Below are positions 45,340 to 54,656 of a DNA stretch of 64,000 nucleotides, piece after piece (position 1 is the stretch's first letter; every line of letters begins with the position of its first letter). The stretch is from Desulfogranum marinum. Lineage in GTDB: Bacteria; Desulfobacterota; Desulfobulbia; Desulfobulbales; Desulfobulbaceae. Both the position numbers and the translations under genes were made by a program. The notes beneath the pieces were generated by a model. It saw only the letters and a program-made list of their open reading frames with translations. It was not told the DNA's origin and searched no databases. Location: NCBI RefSeq assembly GCF_016918565.1, contig NZ_JAFFQD010000008.1, positions 58,147-122,146 on the forward strand, read 5' to 3'.

Positions 45340-47628
45340 TCATTCTTTCCCTTCGTTTTCAGCTAGTTGTTGTTCTTGTTCTATATCCATCTCCAGCGAA
45401 ATAGCAGCACCAGCCTGTGCAATCTTTTTGGCCTCTTCCGATGCCAGATCAATATTTTTTGCTTCCTCTGGAAAGTCCACGATAACTTTACGGTGAGCGT
45501 AATAAATACCCTTTACATTTAATGCCTCAGTAATACGCCGATACGCTTCTCGTCTAATAAGAAACTGTTTGCCCGGCTTGGCCGTAAATTTGACTTTAAT
45601 AACCATAACAGAATTGGCTATTTCATTGACCCCCTGAGACTTTATAGGCAGGATAAAATCATCGCAAAATTCCGGTTCACTAAGCATAGCCTGCCCGACT
45701 TTCTTGATGATTTTACGAACTTTGTCAACATCGGTATCATAAGGGAACTCCAAGGGAAACTTGACAACTATACCGCCACGCATAAAGTTGGTTATAGTTC
45801 CCAGGTCACTATGCGGTACGACCTGGAGCATTCCAAGATGGTGCCGCAACAGAACATTTCTGAGTGATATTGCCTCTACCGATCCTTTAATGGAACCGGC
45901 CTGGATATATTCTCCAACTCGAAAGGCATCATCTAAAAGAAAAAAGAAACCGGAAAGAACATCGGAAACAAGTTTTTGGGCACCAAAACCGACTGCAAGC
46001 CCCACCACTCCGGCTCCGGCAAGTAATGGTCCAATATTCACCCCAAAAGATGAAACGACCACCAGGACAACCATTACAATCAATACGCTGGCAATCACTT
46101 TCCGTAGCATGGGCAAAAGAGTATGACTTCGGCCAGTTGGAACTGCACCACCGAATTCGTCGTCAGAATCTTCAGCACTTGCGCCATTTTTGGGAGTAGC
46201 ATCTTCTATCTTTTTCTCGATATACGATGAGGCATGCTGCCAGAAAAGCAAAGCAAGGGTAAGCACGACCAGCGATTCGAATATGGCCCTTATCGCATGT
46301 TGAGCAAAGGGTAATGGGTAGCCCCAAAGATTGAGCAGCCACGCTACGAGTACACAAAAAACAAATGCCTTAAAAAATAAGAATGCCTTGTCGACAACTT
46401 CTCGTTTTTTCTCTTCCGAAGTTTTGGCTTGCTGCTCCTGTTCAGCACCCACAGGTGATTGCTGTTCCCAAATTGCAGGTTCACTGGCTGCAAAAAGATC
46501 CAGTGAGTCTACAACCGAACATATCACTACCTTGCCGATACTGATGACTCCCAGATAGATTGGCAGAATTAATACGCTGCCGATAAGAGCGCCATCATGC
46601 AAAGCTGTGCCTGTAAGCTCCTGCGCTACCCAGATACCCCAGCATACCAACAGGTAAAACAGGAAAGGAAAGAGCCAGTAATCTGCCAGCTGCATTTTTA
46701 AGGTTTCCTGTTCCGCCCCCTCTTTAAGCACAAGTGCAACCTGTTTTTGCATGCTGAACAATTGATAACCGATCGAACACATCATCAACGTTCCAAAACC
46801 AATAAATAGCCATGATACGGTTTGCTCCTGAACGCCCAATTCCCTAAAATAACGGATAAACAATACGCCGATAAAGACAATCGAAAACGTTGATCCCACT
46901 ATTTTTACAATGGGCGTGACCAGCTCTGTAGGAATTGATATCAGACGGTTACCTGCATCATCGGCCAAAAATGCAGCCCTGGTGCAAAAGACGACAAATC
47001 TTGTTATCAAAAACGTGCCCAGCAGCAGCTGGAACAACATTTTATTGTGAACTGATATCCACCCCACTGTCAGCACAAAAAAGACTGTTGATACAATCCC
47101 AACGATAAACAGTTCCACACACTTTGGTATCAGATGTAATAAGGATACAGTGATTTTTGCCCACAATTGATCGTTGGGAATGTTTACCGCCTGCAGCCGC
47201 GTAATATATTTTTGAAATGCTCTGTTTGCCCATAACATTGCAAGATATCCAATGGCAATAGAGACCATGGACAAGAGACACATACGTGCCACTCCCCACA
47301 AACCTTTTTCGCCGCCGGACTCTTTGAGGACTGTCGTAATATCTCCAGGCACCCTAGATACAAATGACACAACGGTAACCCTTTTTCCAGCCTCATCTTC
47401 ACTTTGGGGCAGGGAGTCAAGCATACGGAGCCAACCACTTAAAAAATCACTTTTTTGATATACTTGCCCATTAGCTTCACGGTGCCTGCTATCGCCAACA
47501 GTGGTGGTCACTACGAGTTGCTGACCATCAGCAAAGTTCGGACCTTACCCAGCTAACATGCTGGAAATATTAAATAAAAATAAAAACAGCACGACAACAA
47601 AGAACTTGCGATATAACAGTTTACGCAT
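45340..47628 (-). pseudogene. MscS/MscK-type mechanosensitive channel gene with an in-frame stop after the signal peptide
   Basis: ATG 47628 opens a clean signal peptide (MRKLLYRKFFVVVLFLFLFN and SSMLAG), then TAA at 47545-47547 stops it. The same frame continues GPNFADGQQLVVTTTVGDSR and stays open to 45340. The body has about 11 hydrophobic segments, the MscS pore ASVLIVMVVLVVVSSFGVNI and GAGVVGLAVGFGAQKLVSDV, and the beta domain (HHLGMLQVVPHSDLGTITNF). Starts after the stop (GTG 47511) lack a ribosome site. It is a nonsense mutation, an error or read-through; if translated from an inner start, the channel would lack its signal. Confidence 0.75.
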
Positions 47629-48212
47629 AACTATTTCCATTGGCATTTGTGGTTAATGAGTTGAGGCAATGTACCCAGAGGACATCTGCTCTAAAACGAT
47701 ATATATATCTTTCGATTTTCTTTAGAGAAGTAAATGCACGGTATGCACAGAGTCTCCATCCGAACTGGATAATTCATACCGGGTGGAACTTAAATTATGC
47801 TGTTTCAAAATTTATTTGTCAAATTCATTTGTTGCATACATTCTTTGCGGTTTTGTTATGATTTCGACGGGGGAACTGATTAAGCAGCTAAAGCCGTTGG
47901 CTCAACATAATAAAACTATGCAAAAGCAAATCACTATCTGCATATTTCTTCATTTCTCAGGAGTATTGCCGCGCAACAAAACAACGTACTGTCACCCACC
48001 TGAAATTATGAGCAAAAAAGAAAAGGCCTTTCGTTATCTCATGCAAAAAGCAAAGGTTACCTTGAAAAATTAGCATTTTCGATGAAGAACAAGGGATGGG
48101 GAAAATGTTAACACAGGCATACACTTAATATCGGAATCTTCGCTTATCTCAGAAGATACGATGTTGGATGGAACAAAGAAGGTGGACGAATCAGCAACTG
48201 TTCAAGAGACCC
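47629..48212. other. Intergenic region, no gene seen
   Basis: It holds a diverged copy of the CGGAGTCTTCGCTTACC motif near 48132 (CGGAATCTTCGCTTATC). A 96-codon frame at 47783-48073 has no family resemblance or ribosome site. Confidence 0.4.
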
Positions 48213-50216
48213 TTAATCAGTAGCAGGCAAAGCACTGTTTTGTTCAAATGCACTGTCAGCCGGCGTCATTGCTCCATAGGTCGCAAGCCATTTTGCGGTA
48301 AGTTGCGACAAATGCTTCTGCTCATCATTTTTCAGGCCTTCGGGGTCAAACCGTAACCGCTGGTGCAGATGAAACATCTGGGTGAGGGCAACAATATCAA
48401 TATGATGTTGCTGCTCAATTTTTGCGACCCAGGATAAAAAAGACTCATTTTGCTTGCGCGGTATCCCGTACTCTGACACCTTTTCCATTACCCTGTAAAA
48501 TGGCGAGTCCACTACCGTCACCTTTTGCCTCTCCACCTGTGCTTCAACCCGTCTGGTCTGCGCATTCATTCGTCGATAGATCCGAAAAATGAGGATAAGT
48601 GTCAGTATGACAACAACTACAGTCAGAACTATTGTATAATTCTGCTCTGTTCCTATGCGGAAATGATCGTATTTTAATTTGAAATACGAAAAAAGATCCT
48701 GCGCCTTCTCGAACCTGGCTCCATTTTCTTTTTCCAGAGCTAACCAATTGGCCGGGGTAGTATCCACCACCACCCATCGGCCATGGACAAAGGCTTCCGC
48801 CCAGGCATGACTGTGCCGATCCCGCACCACATATTTATTTTCCAAGGTGCTTTTCTCTGACACCACATATCCTGTCACATACCTGCTGGGAACCCCTGCC
48901 TGCCGCAACATGAGTGCTGTAGCAGTAGCAAAAAGCTCGCAATACCCCGAACGATCAGAGAGCAGGAAACGCTCAAGCGCAGAAGCATACTGTCCAGGGG
49001 CAACGGAACGTAAGGAGTAGGTGAAACCGTCTCCAAAAAATTGTCGTACCTGCTGTATCTTCTCCTCAACTGTAAGATGATCAAGTTGCAAGCCGTCTAC
49101 GATTGGAGCAAGGTAACGTTTTTCATCCTGCTGAACAGCAAGATTTCTGTACGAGGGTATGTCAACAGGTGGAAATACATCAGGACTAAAAAAAATAGTA
49201 TAGCGTATTAACGGAGCCCCATCGACAATCCTCACAATCCCATCCTTTTTTTGAGAGAGTTCATAAAGAGTGGTCCCTGTTACCCGGTAACTGCCATAGG
49301 GTTGAGGTAACAATCCCTGCTCTTTGGGAAGATAATATTCTATGGTTGCCTGCTTGTCGGGCTTGTGCGGTTGCGGTTGCAAATCCCAGCCTAAGTCGCG
49401 GACCAAGAGGTATTCGAACTGTTTCTTACTGTGCCAGGTATCTTTATGATACGTCGCATAACTTGCCTGCCGTAACAGTCCCGGCGAAATCCCATTGTTC
49501 GTGACCCGCAATATAATTTTACCCGAGAATTTTAATTGCCCAATATTGCCATAGGAGAGGTGGGATTGAAAAGGATCGGTATACTTCCCCGCATAATATG
49601 CGCGCATCAGATGCCTGGTTTTCTCCCGTACGTACTGATGCGCGGTCTCGGCAACCTTGAACCCCAAAAAGCCACCAAGCAAAACAACAATAAAAGCCAA
49701 AGAAAAAACAAATCTGGAAAATCGGCGCCCCCGATTAACAAAAAGCAACCAAAAGAGTAATCCCGAGGCAAAGGGGAAAAAAAGAAGAGAGCGGCTATTG
49801 GCCATGGCTGCGGCAACAAGGCAAACTCCCAAATAATATATTTTAAAATCCAAGGGCTCATGGGCATAAGCTTGCTTACGCCGAAATCCAAAACGAGTGC
49901 CGATAACAATCTCGCTCTGCCCTGTATAAATTTGTGCAAGAAGCAGCGGCAGCAGAACAGCTGGCTGCCAGACGATCACTGTCTTTAAAAAATATACTTT
50001 ATCCACATTAAGCAGAATAATTGCCGCAGCAGCCAGAAAAATGATGGATGTCAGATCGGAAACCCGTATAAAATCATCCTGTTCCAACTTCCATCTTCTT
50101 CCCATAAAATGCTCTGCGCCAATAATCGCTGCCAGCAGCACACCAATAAGAACATGTTTACTTTCCAGCCCCCAAAAAAGGACTGCAGCAGCGAGCAGTA
50201 ACGTAGGAGTACTCAT
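48213..50216 (-). CDS. Membrane protein with transglutaminase-like domain (DUF3488/TgpA type)
   Basis: 667 residues. About six N-terminal helices (to about residue 190), a periplasmic region with a transglutaminase core (about 395-500: catalytic C in RSGYCELFATATALMLRQAG, H in DRHSHAWAEAFV, D in VVDTTPANW), one more helix (TIVLTVVVVILTLILIF) and a C-terminal DUF4129-like cytoplasmic part. TgpA-like proteins are thought to act at the periplasm on peptides or the cell wall. It overlaps the DUF58 gene by four bases and is the last gene of moxR-DUF58-tgpA. Confidence 0.9.
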   Translation of the reverse strand: MSTPTLLLAAAVLFWGLESKHVLIGVLLAAIIGAEHFMGRRWKLEQDDFIRVSDLTSIIFLAAAAIILLNVDKVYFLKTVIVWQPAVLLPLLLAQIYTGQSEIVIGTRFGFRRKQAYAHEPLDFKIYYLGVCLVAAAMANSRSLLFFPFASGLLFWLLFVNRGRRFSRFVFSLAFIVVLLGGFLGFKVAETAHQYVREKTRHLMRAYYAGKYTDPFQSHLSYGNIGQLKFSGKIILRVTNNGISPGLLRQASYATYHKDTWHSKKQFEYLLVRDLGWDLQPQPHKPDKQATIEYYLPKEQGLLPQPYGSYRVTGTTLYELSQKKDGIVRIVDGAPLIRYTIFFSPDVFPPVDIPSYRNLAVQQDEKRYLAPIVDGLQLDHLTVEEKIQQVRQFFGDGFTYSLRSVAPGQYASALERFLLSDRSGYCELFATATALMLRQAGVPSRYVTGYVVSEKSTLENKYVVRDRHSHAWAEAFVHGRWVVVDTTPANWLALEKENGARFEKAQDLFSYFKLKYDHFRIGTEQNYTIVLTVVVVILTLILIFRIYRRMNAQTRRVEAQVERQKVTVVDSPFYRVMEKVSEYGIPRKQNESFLSWVAKIEQQHHIDIVALTQMFHLHQRLRFDPEGLKNDEQKHLSQLTAKWLATYGAMTPADSAFEQNSALPATD

Positions 50217-51559
50217 TGTAAGTCAACAATTTTTATTGCCGCATCAACAGGAAAAATCTTTGCTTCATGCAGCATGTGGCGGTGCAGTTTTTTCCGGGTA
50301 AGTTGTTCATCGGCTGTAACAACAATGACCTTGCAGCTTTTTTTTTCTTGAGCCAACAGGCGTACCAAATCTAACCGTTGCTCATCAACATCGAGGAGAA
50401 TGAGAATCACCCCGCTCAACAGAGGGAGATTCGCCATGAGCGTTTTTGTCATGGTCTGAAAAGAAAATGCGCCACAGGCATCAGCGCATGCCAGCGCTTC
50501 GAGGAGACTATATTGATCAGTATTACCTCTTCCGCAAGACAACGAGACCACACCTGACTGACTAGCTAAAAACATATCAACAAGGTTAGTCGTGATATCC
50601 TGATCAATGATTATCGATGCTGCAACGGAAAGAACATCCTCAAAAACGGCACCCCCAGGCTGAGTCGTATAGGTATCGACTACCACCCCGTATCTGGAAA
50701 AATATTCATCTTCAAACTGCCTGATAATGGTTTCCCCCGTTCTAGCGGTCGCTTTCCAATCAATATGCTTGACCGGGTCACCCGAAAAATATTCACGTAA
50801 AGAGACAAATTCCCCTATATCGCCACTCCCTGCTGCGGCTGTCAGCCCCCCCTGATGGTATTTTCTTGATTTTGGTGGTTGTCCGGATACCACAGGATAG
50901 CGTTGGGGCAGGGCAAGCATTTTACTAGGAGCACTCACAAAAAAACTTTTTTTAAAAAGACCGAAAGGATCCAGAGAAAAGAGCACGTAACCGGTTAAAG
51001 AAAGGTAGCCTCTTCTCAATGGCACCAATGAAATCTCTACAGCTTTCTTTTCACCTGGAAGTAAGTCAGGCAGTTGGTGGGACTCCAGTTTGACACCAAC
51101 TATCTTTCTCAACAGATCCCGCCACTGGTAATAACCCAATTTGCTGTCTACGACATTTCGCTTGCTCCCTTCTTCTTTGAGACAAACAAGATATTGCTGA
51201 TAGGTCGGCAGACCGCTTCCACCCTGTTCTCGAAAAAAAACACCAGCTACTGCCTGGGGGCAGTTATTTTCCGCCTCCAGCACGTAGGCAATTTTTTCTC
51301 CAGTGGTACAGGTTTTGGGCAGTATTCTCCGTACTCTCACCTTGGGGGTGGAAAAAAAAGACATGAAAAAGGCAACAATCATCACCCCAAAACAAATCGT
51401 GGCCAGTTGATACATCATGGTCTGTCTGGTATTCAACCCAAACACCATCATCAACACGGTGAACAGGACTAACAATCTGCCCAAGGGTGTGGTCCTGGCA
51501 TGCAGTCGTTGCTTCAGTCCGGCAACGACCCTGTAAAGGGTATAGAACCTGTACCTCAT
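50213..51559 (-). CDS. DUF58 domain protein
   Basis: 448 residues. Two N-terminal helices (about 28-66) and a cytoplasmic or periplasmic DUF58 region. The hallmark PVKHIDWKATARTGETIIRQ lies near residue 265, and the VWA-like remainder has VVVDTYTTQPGG. The family accompanies MoxR ATPases and transglutaminases and is thought to be a chaperone target or scaffold. Stop and start overlap both neighbours by four bases. Confidence 0.9.
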   Translation of the reverse strand: MRYRFYTLYRVVAGLKQRLHARTTPLGRLLVLFTVLMMVFGLNTRQTMMYQLATICFGVMIVAFFMSFFSTPKVRVRRILPKTCTTGEKIAYVLEAENNCPQAVAGVFFREQGGSGLPTYQQYLVCLKEEGSKRNVVDSKLGYYQWRDLLRKIVGVKLESHQLPDLLPGEKKAVEISLVPLRRGYLSLTGYVLFSLDPFGLFKKSFFVSAPSKMLALPQRYPVVSGQPPKSRKYHQGGLTAAAGSGDIGEFVSLREYFSGDPVKHIDWKATARTGETIIRQFEDEYFSRYGVVVDTYTTQPGGAVFEDVLSVAASIIIDQDITTNLVDMFLASQSGVVSLSCGRGNTDQYSLLEALACADACGAFSFQTMTKTLMANLPLLSGVILILLDVDEQRLDLVRLLAQEKKSCKVIVVTADEQLTRKKLHRHMLHEAKIFPVDAAIKIVDLQ

Positions 51560-52539
51560 CGGGGTTGAGGGATCTGCTCAAGAATGGAATGAATAATTCC
51601 CCGGGCAGTCAATCCGGAAAACCTCGCCTGGGAAGTTAGTTGCAGACGGTGTGCAAGCACATATGGCGCTGCTTCCACGATGTCATCTGGAATGACGTAT
51701 TCTCTGCCGCCAAACAGGGCCAGAGCCTGAGATATTCTCATTAAAGCAAGCGATGCTCTGACACTGGCACCAAGCAAAATACTTTCAGCTTTTCTCGTCC
51801 CGCTGACCACATCTACAATATAGTACTGCAGCTCTTCTGAAATTCGGATGTGGGCAAGTGATCTGGTGACCTCTCGGACCTGCTTTTCCGAACTTACCGG
51901 AAGTACCGAGTTCAGAGGATGGTCGACAAGTTGGTCACCGAGCACTGTTACTTCTGCATCTCTATCGAGGTAACCAGGAGAGAGTTCGATCATGAACCTA
52001 TCCATCTGGGACTCGGGAAGAGGATAGGTTCCGTGAAACTCCACCGGATTCTGGGTAGCAATGACAAAAAACGGTACAGGCAAAGCGTAAACCTTTCCCT
52101 CAACCGTCACTTGCCGCTCTGCCATAGCCTCAAGCAGGGCAGACTGAGTCCGCGGGCTTGCCCGATTAATCTCGTCAGCAAGCAATATATTTGTGAAAAC
52201 TGGGCCTTGAATATATTCAAAACGCCCACTATTTTGTCTGTAAATAGAGACGCCTAGAATGTCTGACGGCAGCATATCAGGAGTGAACTGGAGCCTGCCA
52301 AAGGCCATATCAATAGATTGAGCCAGACTTTTAGCAATAGTTGTCTTTCCCGTGCCAGGCACATCCTCCAGCAAAACATGTCCACCGGCAAAAAAAGCTG
52401 CCAACAGCAATCGTACAGTTTCGCTTTTGCCCCTAATGATAGTTTGGATCTTCTCTGAAACTTGGGTATACACGTCAAAAGCCTGGGAAAAATCCGCAGG
52501 CAATGTTTTTGTTTTCATTTCCATCGTATTTTCAACCAT
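51556..52539 (-). CDS. MoxR-family AAA+ ATPase
   Basis: 327 residues. Walker A DVPGTGKTT (about residues 59-67), Walker B NILLADEINRASPRTQSALL, sensor 1 FFVIATQNPVE and sensor 2 SVRASLALMRISQAL identify the MoxR family (AAA_3). MoxR ATPases help mature or activate partner complexes. First gene of the operon; the start is the ATG at 52539, though ATG 52521 is equally in frame. Confidence 0.93.
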   Translation of the reverse strand: MVENTMEMKTKTLPADFSQAFDVYTQVSEKIQTIIRGKSETVRLLLAAFFAGGHVLLEDVPGTGKTTIAKSLAQSIDMAFGRLQFTPDMLPSDILGVSIYRQNSGRFEYIQGPVFTNILLADEINRASPRTQSALLEAMAERQVTVEGKVYALPVPFFVIATQNPVEFHGTYPLPESQMDRFMIELSPGYLDRDAEVTVLGDQLVDHPLNSVLPVSSEKQVREVTRSLAHIRISEELQYYIVDVVSGTRKAESILLGASVRASLALMRISQALALFGGREYVIPDDIVEAAPYVLAHRLQLTSQARFSGLTARGIIHSILEQIPQPR

Positions 52540-52777
52540 GGTTAATTTTCGTTATTAATTGAGGGTACTTTGAAAAATAAGATTTTTCAAAATATTCTTC
52601 AAAGAGATTGCCGTACTCCTAAAAAAAAGAAGCTGCCACTAAAGCTGTCTTTTTATCCTTTCAAAAAGCCTGTGCCCATATTATGGGTAAGAGAAAAGAT
52701 TGTCTCCCTGGGTTGTTTTTATACTTTAACAGTACCCTAATAACAGGTAACAACTACAAGAAATTTCCGGAGGTAAC

Positions 52778-53230
52778 ATGAAAAAAATATTCCTTGTTCT
52801 TCTGCTCTTCTTTTCCATGACCGTTTCAGCCCAAGCAGTTGATGGCACAGTGAATGTAGCAAGTAGTTTCTCAGTACAGGCAACAGCAGATCGACTGGAA
52901 ATTATAATGCAAAAAAAAGGGCTGACGGTATTCAATCGGATAAAGCACTCCGAAGGCGCTAAACTCGCCGGCATTGATTTACGGAAGACGGAGCTCCTTA
53001 TTTTCGGTAATCCGGTTGTCGGAGCACCCTTGATGAAATGTCAGCAGACTGTAGCTATAGACTTGCCACAAAAAATGCTGGTCTGGGAAGATAAAGATGG
53101 CAAGGTATGGATTACTTACAACAGTCCCCAATACCTGCGTGACCGCCACACTATTTCAGGATGCGACAAGATTATAGCAAAACTGGAAAAAATCTTGGCA
53201 TCGATTAGCCTGTCAGCCTCAACCGAATAA
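52778..53230 (+). CDS. Secreted DUF302 protein
   Basis: 150 residues with a signal peptide ending AQAV (cleavage near residue 20) and a DUF302 domain: SFSVQATADRLEIIMQKKGL, FNRIKHSEGAKLAGIDLRKT, LLIFGNPVVGAPLMKCQQTV, ALDLPQK-like and VWITYNSPQYL. The fold is common in periplasmic proteins of unknown role. GGAGGT precedes the ATG. Confidence 0.88.
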   Translation: MKKIFLVLLLFFSMTVSAQAVDGTVNVASSFSVQATADRLEIIMQKKGLTVFNRIKHSEGAKLAGIDLRKTELLIFGNPVVGAPLMKCQQTVAIDLPQKMLVWEDKDGKVWITYNSPQYLRDRHTISGCDKIIAKLEKILASISLSASTE

Positions 53231-53314
53231 GCCCAGCGAGATAAGATCCTCAACCGCACAAACGATTCTGCAGACTCGCTACTTCTCTAATCACCCCCAC
53301 CCAAGGATTTGCAA

Positions 53315-54634
53315 TTGCTTCAATATTGCACCATACTGCTCTATAACCTGATTGTGATACTTGGCGGTCTATTGCTTCTACCACTGCTCTTGGTAGGTGT
53401 TCTCTCAAAACAAAAATATAGAACACGAATCGCTAAACGTCTGGGTTGGGGACTCCCCATTATCCATCAGCACCCCCCCTACAAACAAACCATCTGGATA
53501 CATGCCCTGTCCGTAGGTGAGACCACCTCAGCCCTGCCCCTGGTGAAAGGACTGCGCGCTGAATACCCCGATGCATTGATCGTCTTTTCAACGACCACTC
53601 GTTCAGGGCAGACTCTTGCCGATACTATTATCAAACCACATGTAGATGCCGTCATTGCAGCACCGCTGGATTTCCTGCTAACGATTAACCTCTTTATCCG
53701 GTCTATACAGCCCGATATCTTTATATTGACAGAAACAGATTTCTGGCCGAATTGGCTTTTCCTGCTCAACCGACAATCCATCCCAACAGTGCTTGTCAAC
53801 GGGCGAATTTCACAGGAGTCGTTTATAAGGTACCGTCGATTTGCCTGGTTCTTCAAGCCCCTTTTTTCCGGCTTCACCGTACTCAGCATGCAGACTGCGA
53901 ACGATTGTCAGAATTTGAAACGACTGGGAATAACTTCGACAAAAATTCATACGTTGGGAAACCTGAAACTCGACACCCTTCTCCTTAAAGAGTCTCTACC
54001 AGATACTGATATTTCCCAGCTTAAGCAGCATTATGGGTTACTCCCCGATGCACCGGTGCTGATATGTGGTTCGACCCATGATGGTGAAGAAACAATTCTC
54101 TTTAATGTATTTGCCAGGCTCAAAAACACCTTCCCCGAACTGCAGCTTATAGTTGCTCCCAGGGACATAGGCCGAAGTAGCAAAGTCCTCGACCTGGCGC
54201 ACACCTACAATTTCCGCTGCGCCCAAAAAACCTCTTTAGCCCTCGACGCGCCCTACGACCTCCTCATACTTGACACTCTTGGCGAATTGGCCGCTGCCTA
54301 TCAGCTGGCAGATGCAGCCTTTATCGGCGGCAGCCTTGTTGCCCAGGGAGGGCATAACCCCTTAGAGGCAGCCGTGTTCGCAATCCCTGTCTTTTTTGGT
54401 AACCATATGGAGGACTTTTCAGAAATCGCAGCGGAACTGGTTCATTGTGGAGGCGGGATACAAGTTCCCGGAGAGAAAGAGTTACTGGAATCCTTAACTC
54501 ATGTTTTTGCCGACGCTTTGTACCGGGAAGAAAAAGGAAAACGGGCCAGACAGTGGGTCCGCGCCAATCAAGGAGTGGTGAGGCGTCATTTGGACTTACT
54601 TCTAGACTTACTTCCCCCCAAACTGGGGAAATAA
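53315..54634 (+). CDS. waaA: 3-deoxy-D-manno-octulosonic acid (Kdo) transferase
   Basis: It adds Kdo to lipid A. The N-terminal helix is followed by GWGLPIIHQHP, then WIHALSVGETTSALPLVKGL, LTETDFWPNWL, LVNGRISQESF, GSTHDGEETI and GGSLVAQGGHNPLEAA, all WaaA (KdtA) landmarks. An open frame begins at TTG 53309, but TTG 53315 lies seven bases after AAGGA and is preferred. No other LPS genes are near. comEC follows 22 bases downstream on the same strand. Confidence 0.94.
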   Translation: MLQYCTILLYNLIVILGGLLLLPLLLVGVLSKQKYRTRIAKRLGWGLPIIHQHPPYKQTIWIHALSVGETTSALPLVKGLRAEYPDALIVFSTTTRSGQTLADTIIKPHVDAVIAAPLDFLLTINLFIRSIQPDIFILTETDFWPNWLFLLNRQSIPTVLVNGRISQESFIRYRRFAWFFKPLFSGFTVLSMQTANDCQNLKRLGITSTKIHTLGNLKLDTLLLKESLPDTDISQLKQHYGLLPDAPVLICGSTHDGEETILFNVFARLKNTFPELQLIVAPRDIGRSSKVLDLAHTYNFRCAQKTSLALDAPYDLLILDTLGELAAAYQLADAAFIGGSLVAQGGHNPLEAAVFAIPVFFGNHMEDFSEIAAELVHCGGGIQVPGEKELLESLTHVFADALYREEKGKRARQWVRANQGVVRRHLDLLLDLLPPKLGK

Positions 54635-54656
54635 AGTAAAAAAAGGAGATCATTAT

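Noticed and set aside
47783..48073. 96-codon frame before the transglutaminase gene
   Set aside because: Low-complexity and unrelated to any family I know, with no ribosome site; left as intergenic.
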